Positions 52,928-62,149 of a DNA stretch of 64,000 nt are shown in pieces; the first letter of the stretch is position 1, and each line of letters opens with the position of its first letter. The position numbers and the translations under genes are program-made. The notes below the pieces were generated by a model that was not told the origin of the DNA, searched no databases, and worked only from the letters and a program-made list of their open reading frames with translations. Source of the DNA: Fimbriimonas sp. Lineage in GTDB: Bacteria > Armatimonadota > Fimbriimonadia > Fimbriimonadales > Fimbriimonadaceae. Location of the stretch: assembly GCA_029866005.1 (NCBI GenBank), contig JARXAE010000006.1, forward strand, positions 1-64,000, given 5' to 3'.

Positions 52928-53689
52928 GCTGATTAATGCCGAGACTTTCGCTTCGCCTTCCTCGGTGCCCCAGTGCTCGTGGAGACACTTCACCAAGGCG
53001 GAGCCGACCACCGCTCCATCTGCCACTGAACAGACCATCCGAACATGCTCCGGCTTCGAAATCCCGAACCCAACGCAGACCGGTTTAGAAGTTAATGCCC
53101 GAACCCGGGCAACAAGGTCTTTCACCTCCGGCGGAACCGCACTTTCGGCTCCCGTGACTCCGGTTCGAGAAACCGCATACACAAACCCGGTCGAGCGCCG
53201 GGCAACTTCTTCGATGCGAGCCGAGGTCGATGTCGGAGCGCAGAGATAAATGGTTTCCATTCCTGCGGCAGAAGAAGCGGCATCCCATTCGTCCGCCTCA
53301 TCTGGAATGAGGTCGCTAATGATCGTTCCAGTACAACCTGCTTCCCTTGATTGCTTTGCATACTCTGCGAGACCCGCGCGAAGCACAGGATTGTAGTAGC
53401 CCATCGTAATCAGAGGGATCGAAGCTTTGCACTCAGCAATCGCTGCAAGAATCTTGCTGACCGTGGCCCCGTTTTCGAGCGCTCGTTGTGACGAAAACTG
53501 AATGGTGGGTCCCTCTCCAAAAGGATCCGAAAAGGGAATACCGATTTCGATCGCATCCGCTCCGGATTCTTCAAGAAGGGCTACAATCCGCGGCAAATCA
53601 GCCAATGGCTGGTCTCCAGCCGTGAAGAAACACACGAGCGCCTTCTCTCCTCGGCTTGCGAGTTCGGAGAACTTATCGGTCAGGGTCAT
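52904..53689 (-). CDS. trpA: Tryptophan synthase alpha subunit
   Basis: TrpA cleaves indole-3-glycerol phosphate and passes indole to TrpB. The 261-residue protein has VCFFTAGDQPLADL, the signature AIEIGIPFSDPFGEGPTIQ, SRTGVTGAE and VGFGISKPEHV. The catalytic Glu (E. coli Glu49) is kept as Glu48, but the position of E. coli Asp60 is Glu59 here. No other trp gene is in the window. It is coupled by ATGA to the secreted-protein gene at 53686, an unusual partner. Confidence 0.93.
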   Translation of the reverse strand: MTLTDKFSELASRGEKALVCFFTAGDQPLADLPRIVALLEESGADAIEIGIPFSDPFGEGPTIQFSSQRALENGATVSKILAAIAECKASIPLITMGYYNPVLRAGLAEYAKQSREAGCTGTIISDLIPDEADEWDAASSAAGMETIYLCAPTSTSARIEEVARRSTGFVYAVSRTGVTGAESAVPPEVKDLVARVRALTSKPVCVGFGISKPEHVRMVCSVADGAVVGSALVKCLHEHWGTEEGEAKVSALISELKAATA

Positions 53690-54411
53690 TTCTTGGCCTT
53701 GGGAACGAAGGGCTTTCCGGCAAGTGCCTTGAGCTTGTCAAGATGAACTTGCTTGACCACAGTTTTGACCTTGGCGTCCGACGCACTGACAATTTTCTGG
53801 ACTTCGGGCTGTCGCTTCCTCATCGCCGTATTGATGTCAGCCTGGACCTTTTTGTTCAAAGCCTCGGCTTCGGCCTTAGTTTTCGGCTTGGCAGTCTTCT
53901 CGTACTTCTTACGAATGACCTCGCCAACTTCGCCCTTGATCTTAGCGATCTTTTGGTCCGAGGCAATAATGGTCGTGCGAATCAGGTTGTAATCCTTGTC
54001 TGTCAGTCCGATCTTTGTCGCGACGTTCTTATCTAGAATCGCTCTAGGTCCTGCCGCTTGAATCGTGATTTCGCGGAGTCGCTTGAGTTGACCATCCGAA
54101 ATTCCGCCTAAAACTGAGTCCCTCATTTTAACGTACTGAGCGTATGTGAACTTCTGAAATGCCATGTCTGGCTGTTTCTTTGCTTTCTGATACTCCGCAA
54201 TTTTGGCGTTATTGGCTGAGTTGAACTTGTCGGCGAACCCGTTGAGGTTCTTTCGCTGACCCTCCGTAATTCCAAGCTCATCCTGAATCGCCCGATCGCG
54301 CATGATCTCAACATTCGCTACCTTCAGGTCGAACTCGTCTCTAGCAAGTGCGGCGGTGGCGATCGCACAAAGCGAGACTGTCGAGACGAGACGAACCATT
54401 TTCACACTCAT
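53686..54411 (-). CDS. Secreted helical, Lys-rich protein
   Basis: The 241-residue protein has a signal peptide (about 23 residues ending in ALA) and a helical, lysine- and alanine-rich body. The pieces QDELGITEGQRKNLNGFADKF and ATKIGLTDKDYNLIRTTI resemble the LTxxQ/Spy-type helical repeats of periplasmic chaperone-like proteins. That family link is tentative. It lies upstream of and coupled to trpA. Confidence 0.62.
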   Translation of the reverse strand: MSVKMVRLVSTVSLCAIATAALARDEFDLKVANVEIMRDRAIQDELGITEGQRKNLNGFADKFNSANNAKIAEYQKAKKQPDMAFQKFTYAQYVKMRDSVLGGISDGQLKRLREITIQAAGPRAILDKNVATKIGLTDKDYNLIRTTIIASDQKIAKIKGEVGEVIRKKYEKTAKPKTKAEAEALNKKVQADINTAMRKRQPEVQKIVSASDAKVKTVVKQVHLDKLKALAGKPFVPKAKK

Positions 54412-54438
54412 AATTTACCCAGTATGGGTTAAACGTGA

Positions 54439-57400
54439 TCAGACCGATCCCGGTTCCCCGTGGCTGCGAAGGTCAACCGATTCGCGCCCAAAGAGCTTGC
54501 GCAATTCGGCGCAGAGCATGTCACTCGGCTTCACCATCATTCCTAAAGGGATCGGAAGGTAATCGCTTTCAGGGAGCATTTGGATGAAGACCTCGTGGTC
54601 ACCCGGGTGATCTTCAATCAGGCGCCTGAAAACACTCAGGTCATTTTTGGTTGAACGGGCAATCTTGATGTACAAACCAGCTTGGTCCACCAAGTTTTGG
54701 AGATCAATATCGAGTGAGCCCTCTAAGGGTTTGGCTTCAAACAGGCGTATTTCGCTTGTTTTCTCGCCCTGCCGTTCGTTGACGACGACTTCTCCAGTAA
54801 TCGTGACGACTTGGTCCTTGGTAAGGGCAGATGCGAACTTCTCGAGGGTCCCCGCAAAGACGATGCAACGGGCGACGCCGGTGAAGTCCTCAAGGGTCAT
54901 CGACAGCATCTTGTTTCCGCTCTTGGTCAGGATTGTGCGGGTGCTCGCGATGACTCCCGCAAGTTTGACTTTGCTCCCTTCTTCGGCTTCCTCAATGCTG
55001 GCGCAGGTGTTTGTCGCAGCCTTTTGCAGCACCCGTTCAAGCCCTCGGAGTGGGTGATCTGACACGTAGATCCCCAGAACTTCCTTTTCGAAGGCGAGTT
55101 TCTCGGAGCGTCCGTAAGGGTCTGTGTCCGGAATCACTGGATAGTTGGTTGCGGTGACATCCTCAGCTTCGCCGAGGAACAGCGAATCTTGACCCGCCGC
55201 TTTGGACTTCGCCAGGTTGTCAGCAAAAACCATCGCGCCATCGGCGTGCTCGATGAGCTTGGCGCGGTTGGAATCGATGCTGTCAAGCGAGCCGGACTTG
55301 ATGAGTGAGTCCAAGGCGGTCTTGTTCATCCCGTTAGGACGCACGCGCTCACAGAATTCGAAGAGGTGGGAGTAAGGACCGTTTTCGGTGCGATCTTTAA
55401 TAATGGCCTCAACGATGCCGTCTCCTACGCCCTTGATGGCGCCCAGACCAAATCGAATCACGGCTCGATTCTTGACCTTTTCGATGCTAAAGTCGGCATC
55501 CGACGCATTGACATCCGGGGGTAGCACCGTGATTTTCATGCGGCGGCACTCTTCGATGAATGCCGTCACGCGATCTTCTTTTGTTCGGTACACCGCCAGC
55601 AGCGCCGCCATGTACTCGACAGGATAGTTCGCCTTTAAAAACGCAGTTTGGTGCGAAAGAATCGCGTAGCAGACAGCGTGTGCCTTGTTGAACGCGTAGC
55701 CCGCAAAGGGAAGCAAAAGCTCCCAGACTTTATTCGCATCCTCATCTCGAATCTCGTTCTTTCGGGTGCCTTCAAGGAACTCAACCTGCATCCGCTGCAT
55801 CTCTTTGAGGTCTTTCTTTCCCATTGCTCGGCGCAGAATGTCGGCTTTACCGAGGCTGAATCCGGCGAGGGCTTGAACGAGTTTGAGAACCTGATCCTGA
55901 TAGACAATGATGCCGTACGTCTCGCGCAGAATCGGTTCCATGCGCTCGTCGAGGTAGGTGGGCTTTGCCCGTCCAAACTTGTAGTCGATAAACTTTGGAA
56001 TCTCGCCCATCGGCCCCGGCCGGTAGAGTGCGACCATAGCCGCAAGCTCACGCACGGAAGCGGGTTTGAGCTGGGTGACCCACCGGGTCATTCCACCGCC
56101 CTCAAGCTGGAACACCCCGGTCGTCTCACCCCGTGCTAGCATGTCCCATGTCTTCTGGTCTGCCTCGTCGGCGTTGCGAGGATCAACCTCAATGCCCTGG
56201 CTCTGCCGAATCAGTGCCACGCATTTGGCAAGAACCGTGAGGTTCGAGAGGCCGAGGAAGTCCATTTTGAGAAGGCCTATTTTCTCAAGAATTCCCATCT
56301 CGTACGCGGTGATCGCCTGGCCGTCGTTGCCCTTATAGAGGGGAACATAATCGACAAGCGGGTCACGGGAGATGACAATTCCGGCGGCGTGGACGCCGCT
56401 GTTCCTAGCCATGCCTTCTACCGATTTTGCGGTGTCGAACAGACTCTGAATTCGTGGGTCAGCCTTGATGGTCTCGCGGAACTCCGTGACTTCTTTGTAC
56501 GCCTTGTCCAGCGTCATTCCTGGAACACCTGGGATCAGCTTCGTGATCTTGTCGGTCTCTTGATTGGTGTAGCCGAGGACTCGTCCACAGTCTTTGATCG
56601 CGGCCTTTGCCGCCATCGTACCGAAGGTGACGATCTGGGCGACATGGTCTTCGCCAAACCGCTCGGTGACCCACTTGATGATCTCATCCCGCCGTGCATC
56701 CTCGAAGTCCATGTCGATATCCGGCATGGAGATTCGCTCAGGGTTGAGGAATCGCTCAAATGTTAAATCGTAATCGACGGCGTCGACGTCGGTGATTCCG
56801 AGAGCGTAGCCAACAAGCGAACCCGCTGCTGATCCCCTCACTCCGAAGAAGATGCCCCGATCTCGTGACTCCTGCGCGAATTCCCGGACGAGAAGCATGT
56901 AGTCGGCAAAGCCCGTCTGCTCAATGATTCCGAGTTCAAAGTTTAAACGCTCAAGCTTTGACTCTGGATTTCGGGCACGCTTTAGGAGGCCCTCTTCGCA
57001 GAGTTGACGGAGGTAGGAAGTGCTATCGAGGCCGCCAGGAATATTCGGCTGAGGCATCGGCGCCCGGCTCTTATCAAGCTCGACGTTGCACATCTCCATC
57101 ACCCGGAGCGTATTTTCGATCGCCTCCGGGTGCTCAGGAAAGAGAGCGGCCATCTCTTCCTGAGTCTTGATAAAGAACTCATCGGTCTCAAACTTCATTC
57201 GGTTCGTGTTCGCAACCAGTTCGCCGGTTTGGACGCAAAGAAGAACATCATGTGCCTTGGAGTCGCCCTTGCAAAGGTAGTGGGCGTCATTGGTGGCAAT
57301 GGTCTGGAGCTTTAGCTCGCGAGCGATTTTGCACAGCGGCTCGAAGATGTCATGCTGCTCTTTGAGGCCATGGTCTTGAAGCTCGATGAAGAAGTTCTCT

Positions 57401-57906
57401 TGCCCAAACATTTCGGCGTACATTCCCGCGATGTACTGGGCTTGGTCATATTCGCCTTTCATCAGAGCCTGACATACTTCGGAACCCAAACAAGCTGAGG
57501 TGGCAATAACGCCCTTGCTGTGTGCCCGGAGCACGTCATGATCCACTCGAGGCTTGCCATAAAACCCTTTAAGGGCCGCAATCGAAGACAGCTTACAGAG
57601 GTTTCGGTAGCCCTCCAAATCCTTCGCTAAGAGCAGTAAGTGGAAGTTCTCGCGATCGGCGCGGCCGTCCTTCTTATCCATCCCGCGCGGGGCGACGTAG
57701 GCTTCGACGCCAAGGATCGGCTTGATCCCCTTCTTCTTAGCCTCCATGTAAAACTCCATCACCCCAAACATGACTCCATGGTCGGAGATCGCCATGCCAG
57801 GCATGCCAAGTTCCACTGCACGGTTGATCAGATCCGGAATGCGGTTGGCGCCATCGAGCAACGAATACTCGGTGTGGTTATGGAGGTGGACGAAGTTTTG
57901 GGGCAT
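54439..57906 (-). CDS. dnaE: DNA polymerase III alpha subunit
   Basis: The 1155-residue replicative polymerase begins with the PHP domain (FVHLHNHTEYSLLDGANRI) and continues through the catalytic palm with PDIDMDFEDARRDEIIKW carrying the catalytic aspartates. Further along are GRAKPTYLDERMEPIL, tandem helix-hairpin-helix motifs (FGLGAIKGVGDGIVEAII) and an OB domain near residues 975-1060. Length and order are those of DnaE1. The window also holds dnaX, its clamp-loader partner, 48 kb away. Confidence 0.96.
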   Translation of the reverse strand: MPQNFVHLHNHTEYSLLDGANRIPDLINRAVELGMPGMAISDHGVMFGVMEFYMEAKKKGIKPILGVEAYVAPRGMDKKDGRADRENFHLLLLAKDLEGYRNLCKLSSIAALKGFYGKPRVDHDVLRAHSKGVIATSACLGSEVCQALMKGEYDQAQYIAGMYAEMFGQENFFIELQDHGLKEQHDIFEPLCKIARELKLQTIATNDAHYLCKGDSKAHDVLLCVQTGELVANTNRMKFETDEFFIKTQEEMAALFPEHPEAIENTLRVMEMCNVELDKSRAPMPQPNIPGGLDSTSYLRQLCEEGLLKRARNPESKLERLNFELGIIEQTGFADYMLLVREFAQESRDRGIFFGVRGSAAGSLVGYALGITDVDAVDYDLTFERFLNPERISMPDIDMDFEDARRDEIIKWVTERFGEDHVAQIVTFGTMAAKAAIKDCGRVLGYTNQETDKITKLIPGVPGMTLDKAYKEVTEFRETIKADPRIQSLFDTAKSVEGMARNSGVHAAGIVISRDPLVDYVPLYKGNDGQAITAYEMGILEKIGLLKMDFLGLSNLTVLAKCVALIRQSQGIEVDPRNADEADQKTWDMLARGETTGVFQLEGGGMTRWVTQLKPASVRELAAMVALYRPGPMGEIPKFIDYKFGRAKPTYLDERMEPILRETYGIIVYQDQVLKLVQALAGFSLGKADILRRAMGKKDLKEMQRMQVEFLEGTRKNEIRDEDANKVWELLLPFAGYAFNKAHAVCYAILSHQTAFLKANYPVEYMAALLAVYRTKEDRVTAFIEECRRMKITVLPPDVNASDADFSIEKVKNRAVIRFGLGAIKGVGDGIVEAIIKDRTENGPYSHLFEFCERVRPNGMNKTALDSLIKSGSLDSIDSNRAKLIEHADGAMVFADNLAKSKAAGQDSLFLGEAEDVTATNYPVIPDTDPYGRSEKLAFEKEVLGIYVSDHPLRGLERVLQKAATNTCASIEEAEEGSKVKLAGVIASTRTILTKSGNKMLSMTLEDFTGVARCIVFAGTLEKFASALTKDQVVTITGEVVVNERQGEKTSEIRLFEAKPLEGSLDIDLQNLVDQAGLYIKIARSTKNDLSVFRRLIEDHPGDHEVFIQMLPESDYLPIPLGMMVKPSDMLCAELRKLFGRESVDLRSHGEPGSV

Positions 57907-57983
57907 TCGGGCTTAGTTAAGGACGACTGGCGGTGCTCGATTGTGGCTGGTTTTTGGAGGTGTTTCGCGCTAGGTTCGGGTGT

Positions 57984-59255
57984 TCAGACCTCTAGCTTTT
58001 TGCCCCTTGTCTCAGGCGCGAAGCTCAACCCTACCAATCCAATCACATAGATCATCGCAACCAGTCCGATGGTTGGTCCTACCCCCTCAGCCTTGGCGTT
58101 TGCCCCAATCCAAACTTGTAACGGAGCGATCAATATCCTTGCGCTATTGTAAGCGATTCCACTTCCCGTCGCCCGGAACTGGGTGCTGAACAGCTCGGGG
58201 AAATAAAGACCGAATCCGGCGGTCACCCCGAGAGCAAAGAAGCTGGTGAGAGGTGGGAGGATGAAGAGGAGCGGAAGAGACACCGCTTGAGTGGCAGTGA
58301 GATACAACATCAGACCGCTGGCGATAAAGAAGCCCGCGAATAATGGTCGCCTGCCGTAGCGGTCAGTGAGAGGCGGGAAGACGAGCACTCCGGCGAGCGT
58401 GCCGAGGTGAAGCACAATCATTGTGAGATTCTTGTAGTAGGCGACCGTCGCATCTGTTGCCCCAGGGAGCGCGTCTTTGACAAGATTTGGAAGCCAGAAG
58501 GGAAGGATTCCACCGCCCGCGATTCCAACGACTCCGATAAGGACCGCGGCGAGGAGTCGGAGATTATAGGGCCGGGTGGTTAGGAGTTGGATCAGGGGAG
58601 CAAGGAAGCCAGTAGTTCCTTCCTTGGGTTCCTTTGCAGAAGGCAGCTGAGCGACTTGTTCGGATGAAGGAGCTGAGCCCTCCAATCGAAACCGCGCCAC
58701 AAAACACAGAACCGCTGGCAAAATCCCTGCGACATAAACCCATCTCCAATTGGCGAAACCAGCACCAATCGAAACAAAAACCCCAATGATTGAGCCAAAT
58801 GCAGCGGCCGTTTGCAAGAACGCCGCCGCGCGGGCGCGGAATTGATTCGGCACCGTCTCGGCGATCAGCGCTGCCCCAGCCGCCCACTCGCCTCCGATGC
58901 CAAGACCCGTCAGGAATCGAGCACCAAGAACCTGCGAGGGAGTCTGACAGAGTGAAGTCAGTCCGGTAAACAGACAGTAAATGAAAACGGTCAGCAGTAG
59001 CGTCCGACCGCGACCCCAGCGGTCGGCGATGATGCCAAAGATGAGCCCACCGAGGGCCCACCCAATAATCATCCCACCATGGATGCGACCTTCCCACTCG
59101 GTGCCGATGCGGGCATACTCTGCTGCTCCTAGCATCTCCTTCATCATCGCCTGTTTGGTGAGACCGAAGAAGGATGCTTCCATGACATCAAACACCCAGC
59201 CGAGCCAGGCGATGATGAGAACGAACCGTTGGTGCTTGGTGAGCTCCCTAAACAT
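57984..59255 (-). CDS. MFS transporter (sugar or aromatic acid:H+ symporter-like)
   Basis: The 423-residue protein has twelve hydrophobic spans and the MFS loop motif FGIIADRWGRGRTLL, with its counterpart LTDRYGRRPLF in the second half. GIGGEWAAGAALIAETVP is the AAHS/sugar-porter type signature after span 4. It starts five bases after the rluB stop, so the two are co-transcribed. Substrate unknown. Confidence 0.88.
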   Translation of the reverse strand: MFRELTKHQRFVLIIAWLGWVFDVMEASFFGLTKQAMMKEMLGAAEYARIGTEWEGRIHGGMIIGWALGGLIFGIIADRWGRGRTLLLTVFIYCLFTGLTSLCQTPSQVLGARFLTGLGIGGEWAAGAALIAETVPNQFRARAAAFLQTAAAFGSIIGVFVSIGAGFANWRWVYVAGILPAVLCFVARFRLEGSAPSSEQVAQLPSAKEPKEGTTGFLAPLIQLLTTRPYNLRLLAAVLIGVVGIAGGGILPFWLPNLVKDALPGATDATVAYYKNLTMIVLHLGTLAGVLVFPPLTDRYGRRPLFAGFFIASGLMLYLTATQAVSLPLLFILPPLTSFFALGVTAGFGLYFPELFSTQFRATGSGIAYNSARILIAPLQVWIGANAKAEGVGPTIGLVAMIYVIGLVGLSFAPETRGKKLEV

Positions 59256-59260
59256 GGGTA

Positions 59261-60010
59261 TCAGGCATCGAGTCCGACCATCTTACGCAATTTATCCAGA
59301 TCTTGCTTGCCCATCAGTCGGCATTCACCGGGCGAGAGGCCTTTGAGAACGAAAGGGCCGATGCGGATTCGCGTGAGTTTGACAACATCGTGACCGATTG
59401 CCTCGCACATCAGGCGAACCTGTCGCTTGCGCCCTTCCTTAATCGTCATACGGAACGAGGTGGTCTCTTTTCGATCATCAACGAACCCGAATTCGACATG
59501 AGCCGGCTGAGTCTTGCCGCCCTCAATAAAGATTCCCTTTCGGAGCTTATCGATGTCTTTCTCCTGGGGATACCCTTTTACGACCACCTGATACTCTTTT
59601 TCGAGTCCGTACCGAGGGTGTGTGACACGCAGCGCAAGTTCACCGTCGTTGGTGACGATCAGCAGACCGTCGGTGTCCTTGTCAAGCCTTCCGACGGGCT
59701 TGAGCTGAACCCCGTAGTCTGGTAAATATCGTTTGATCGTCGGGCGATTCTGCGGGTCAAAAAGTGTCGTAACGACGCCGACCGGCTTGTGAAAGAGCAA
59801 GGTGTACAGTTTGGCTTCCTTGATGGTGATTCCATCAACTTTCACCACGTCGTCAGGGCCGACCTTTCGTCCGAGTTCGACAACGACTTCGTTGTTCACT
59901 TCAACTCTGGCTTCCGAAATCAGCTTCTCGGCGGCTCTGCGAGAGCAGAGTCCCGAGTGGGCGATGCGCACATGCAGTCGTTCAAGTTCAGGCGCTTCGC
60001 GTTTGGGCAT
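59261..60010 (-). CDS. Pseudouridine synthase (RluB/RsuA family)
   Basis: The 249-residue protein has an N-terminal S4 RNA-binding domain (LHVRIAHSGLCSRRAAEKLISEARVEVN). The synthase domain follows, with KPVGVVTT, catalytic Asp in PVGRLDKDTDGLLIVTNDGELA and KEYQVVVKG. RluB modifies U2605-type sites in 23S rRNA, RsuA a 16S site; which one is not settled. ATG 60010 is preferred to the outer start at 60034 because TAAACT lies seven bases before it. Confidence 0.92.
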   Translation of the reverse strand: MPKREAPELERLHVRIAHSGLCSRRAAEKLISEARVEVNNEVVVELGRKVGPDDVVKVDGITIKEAKLYTLLFHKPVGVVTTLFDPQNRPTIKRYLPDYGVQLKPVGRLDKDTDGLLIVTNDGELALRVTHPRYGLEKEYQVVVKGYPQEKDIDKLRKGIFIEGGKTQPAHVEFGFVDDRKETTSFRMTIKEGRKRQVRLMCEAIGHDVVKLTRIRIGPFVLKGLSPGECRLMGKQDLDKLRKMVGLDA

Positions 60011-60017
60011 TCCCGAC

Positions 60018-60023
60018 AGTTTA
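60018..60023 (-). promoter_or_regulatory. -10 element for leaderless start at 60010
   Basis: TAAACT, seven bases, then ATG. It falls between the stop of pstB (60031) and the RluB-family start. Confidence 0.5.
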
Positions 60024-60030
60024 CTTGGGA

Positions 60031-60810
60031 TCAACCAAAACGGCCGGAGATGTAGTCTTCGGTCTCTTTCTTTTGGGGATAAAGGAAGATGTTTTGGGTT
60101 GTGTTGACCTCGACCAGCCGCCCAAGCATGAAGAAGGCAGTGAAGTCGCTTGCCCGCTGGGCCTGTTGCATGTTATGCGTGACCATCACGATGGTGTACT
60201 TCTCTTTCAGTTCAAAGATGAGGTCTTCAATTCGGGAAGTAGCAATAGGGTCAAGAGCCGAGCAGGGCTCGTCCATCAAAATAATCTTGGGGTCAACGGC
60301 GAGAGTTCGCGCGATGCAGAGTCGCTGTTGCTGACCACCGGAGAGTTCAAGCGCAGACTTCTTCAGCTTGTCCTTGACATCATCCCAAAGAGCCGCTTGC
60401 TTGAGGCAGGTCTCAACAATCCCTTCCAGTTCGGATTTACTCCGCTTGCCGTAGAGCTTTGGTCCGTAAGTGATGTTATCGAAAATCGACATCGGGAACG
60501 GATTGGGCTTTTGGAAGACCATTCCCACCTGTTTGCGCAAAGCGACGGGGTCAACTTGCTTCTCGTAAATGTCGAAACCGTCGATCGTGACCTTGCCCGT
60601 TAGCTTTGTCCCATCGATGAGATCGTTCATCCGATTAAGACAGCGAAGAAAAGTTGATTTTCCGCATCCAGAAGGGCCAATAAACGCGGTTACCTTCTTC
60701 TCCGGGATTGTGACATTGATGTCCTTCAGCGCATGGAACGAGCCGTAGTGAAAATCGACACCCTCGGCGACGATCTTCGGGGAGGTTTGGATTGGATTGG
60801 TGGCGCTCAT
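60031..60810 (-). CDS. pstB: Phosphate ABC transporter ATP-binding protein
   Basis: PstB powers high-affinity phosphate import. The 259-residue protein has Walker [10 protein letters not shown], the PstB-specific [10 protein letters not shown] after it, [15 protein letters not shown], signature LSGGQQQR and Walker [13 protein letters not shown], then [13 protein letters not shown] 60810 is chosen because the predicted transcript starts near 60849, after the longer-frame GTG at 60852. pstS, pstC and pstA are absent nearby, so it is an orphan. Pho-box-like repeats lie upstream. Confidence 0.93.
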   Translation of the reverse strand: MSATNPIQTSPKIVAEGVDFHYGSFHALKDINVTIPEKKVTAFIGPSGCGKSTFLRCLNRMNDLIDGTKLTGKVTIDGFDIYEKQVDPVALRKQVGMVFQKPNPFPMSIFDNITYGPKLYGKRSKSELEGIVETCLKQAALWDDVKDKLKKSALELSGGQQQRLCIARTLAVDPKIILMDEPCSALDPIATSRIEDLIFELKEKYTIVMVTHNMQQAQRASDFTAFFMLGRLVEVNTTQNIFLYPQKKETEDYISGRFG

Positions 60811-60855
60811 GGTGCGTCGCAGGCTCGATCTACGTTCGATTACAGATGCCACATC

Positions 60856-60890
60856 ATTATGAAACCAAATGTTTGTTAGATGCTTGTTAA
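60856..60890 (-). promoter_or_regulatory. pstB: Pho-box-like direct repeats and -10 of pstB
   Basis: On the minus strand TTAACA (60890-60885) and CTAACA (60879-60874) repeat with an 11-bp period inside two 11-base repeats (60869-60890). This is the spacing of the TTAACA-N5-TTAACA sites known for Bacillus PhoP. CATAAT (60861-60856) lies 12 bases beyond the second repeat and fits as -10. Confidence 0.6.
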
Positions 60891-60912
60891 GGCGATGGTT
60901 TTGATTAGGTTG

Positions 60913-62004
60913 TTAGCCAAGTGCCCTTTGCCGCAGCGCATGGTCGGCCAGTACGAGAGCAACCATCGCATCGACCATCGGCACGGCGCGGGGCAGCACG
61001 CACGGGTCGTGGCGACCTCGACCCGTGAGGGTTGTGTCCTGGTGTTGATTATCGACGGTAGGTTGCTCGCGCAGAACCGTTGCAGTCGGCTTAAAAGCCG
61101 AGCGGATCAGGATCGGCATCCCATTGCTAATCCCGCCCTGGATTCCGCCAGAATGGTTGGTTCTTGTGGCCACATCCGGGATTTCGGTATCGTTGGCAAC
61201 ACTGTAGTAATGATCGTTAGCTTCAAGCCCGGTCAGGTGCGTCATTCCGAATCCTCCCCCAAACTCGATGCCTTTACAAGCTGGCAAAGAAAGAATCGCC
61301 TTGCCGAGGTCCGCTTCCAGCTTATCAAAGACTGGCTCACCCCACCCAGCAGGGACACCTTTGGCAACGGTAAAAATCGTTCCGCCGATCGAGTTTCCTT
61401 CTTTACGGATTTTCTCGATCAGCTCGATCATCTGATTTGCTGCGGCAAGGTCAGGGCATCGGACGATGTTTGATTCAACGTCCTCGATCGTAACGCTCAG
61501 CGGATCTATCTCGGTCGAAATCGAGTGAACACGCTCCACGAAGCTGATCACTTCGACCCCAAGGGACGCCAGAAGCATTTTGGCGACCGCCCCTGCTGCG
61601 ACTCGGCCGATCGTCTCCCGAGCCGAGGAACGCCCGCCACCCTGCCAAGCTCTTATTCCGAACTTCTGATCATAAGCAAAGTCGGCGTGAGAAGGTCGGT
61701 ACTTGTCCTTCATCTCGTTGTAGTCGTTGCTTCGCTGATCTTCGTTCATCACCAGCAGTGAGATGGGAGTACCGAGGCTGAGACCGTCCTCATTGACTCC
61801 GCTTAGAATTCGAACGGTATCCGATTCTTTGCGCTGGGTCGTAATTTTGCTCTGACCCGGTCGTCGTCGGTCTAGTTCTGCCTGAATGGCTTCCAGGCTG
61901 ATCGGAAGTCGCGGCGGGCAACCATCGATAACCACACCAACTCCGCCGCCATGAGACTCACCCCATGTTGTGATGCGAAAAAGGGAGCCGAACGAGCTTG
62001 CCAT
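60913..62004 (-). CDS. aroC: Chorismate synthase
   Basis: AroC makes chorismate from EPSP with reduced FMN. The 363-residue protein has the family signatures [49 protein letters not shown] and the C-terminal [20 protein letters not shown]. Length is typical. It feeds the aromatic pathway that ends partly in TrpA, encoded 8 kb away. The -10 element TAAACT lies seven bases before ATG. Confidence 0.96.
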   Translation of the reverse strand: MASSFGSLFRITTWGESHGGGVGVVIDGCPPRLPISLEAIQAELDRRRPGQSKITTQRKESDTVRILSGVNEDGLSLGTPISLLVMNEDQRSNDYNEMKDKYRPSHADFAYDQKFGIRAWQGGGRSSARETIGRVAAGAVAKMLLASLGVEVISFVERVHSISTEIDPLSVTIEDVESNIVRCPDLAAANQMIELIEKIRKEGNSIGGTIFTVAKGVPAGWGEPVFDKLEADLGKAILSLPACKGIEFGGGFGMTHLTGLEANDHYYSVANDTEIPDVATRTNHSGGIQGGISNGMPILIRSAFKPTATVLREQPTVDNQHQDTTLTGRGRHDPCVLPRAVPMVDAMVALVLADHALRQRALG

Positions 62005-62011
62005 CAGATTC

Positions 62012-62017
62012 AGTTTA
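62012..62017 (-). promoter_or_regulatory. aroC: -10 element for leaderless aroC start at 62004
   Basis: TAAACT, seven bases, then ATG. Only three bases separate it from the opposite-strand box at 62021-62026. Confidence 0.55.
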
Positions 62018-62020
62018 GCT

Positions 62021-62026
62021 TACGAT
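62021..62026 (+). promoter_or_regulatory. -10 element for a possible leaderless small ORF at 62033
   Basis: TACGAT, six bases, then ATG. It is back to back with the aroC box. Confidence 0.4.
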
Positions 62027-62032
62027 GTGATC

Positions 62033-62134
62033 ATGAGAACTTCTGCTAAGTTCCGAATGAATTCAACCAGATTCATTGAAGAAGCAAAGGAAAGCGGAAA
62101 CGGCGTCGCGCACCCCAAATGGGCTGTGCCATAA
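62033..62134 (+). CDS. Possible 33-residue small protein
   Basis: ATG with the leaderless -10 spacing opens a frame of 33 codons ending in TAA at 62132. The peptide has a basic N-terminal part and a middle helix candidate (STRFIEEAKESGNG), ending with HPKWAVP. It has no signal peptide or membrane span. It lies between divergent aroC and tRNA-Cys. Evidence is only the start architecture and plausible composition; the tRNA promoter may overlap its end. Confidence 0.3.
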   Translation: MRTSAKFRMNSTRFIEEAKESGNGVAHPKWAVP

Positions 62135-62149
62135 TATAACTTCTCGCAA

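Noticed and set aside
54439..57906. Several plus-strand ORFs of 60-163 codons antisense to dnaE
   Set aside because: All are shadows of the dnaE frame, which has uninterrupted polymerase motifs over 1155 codons.
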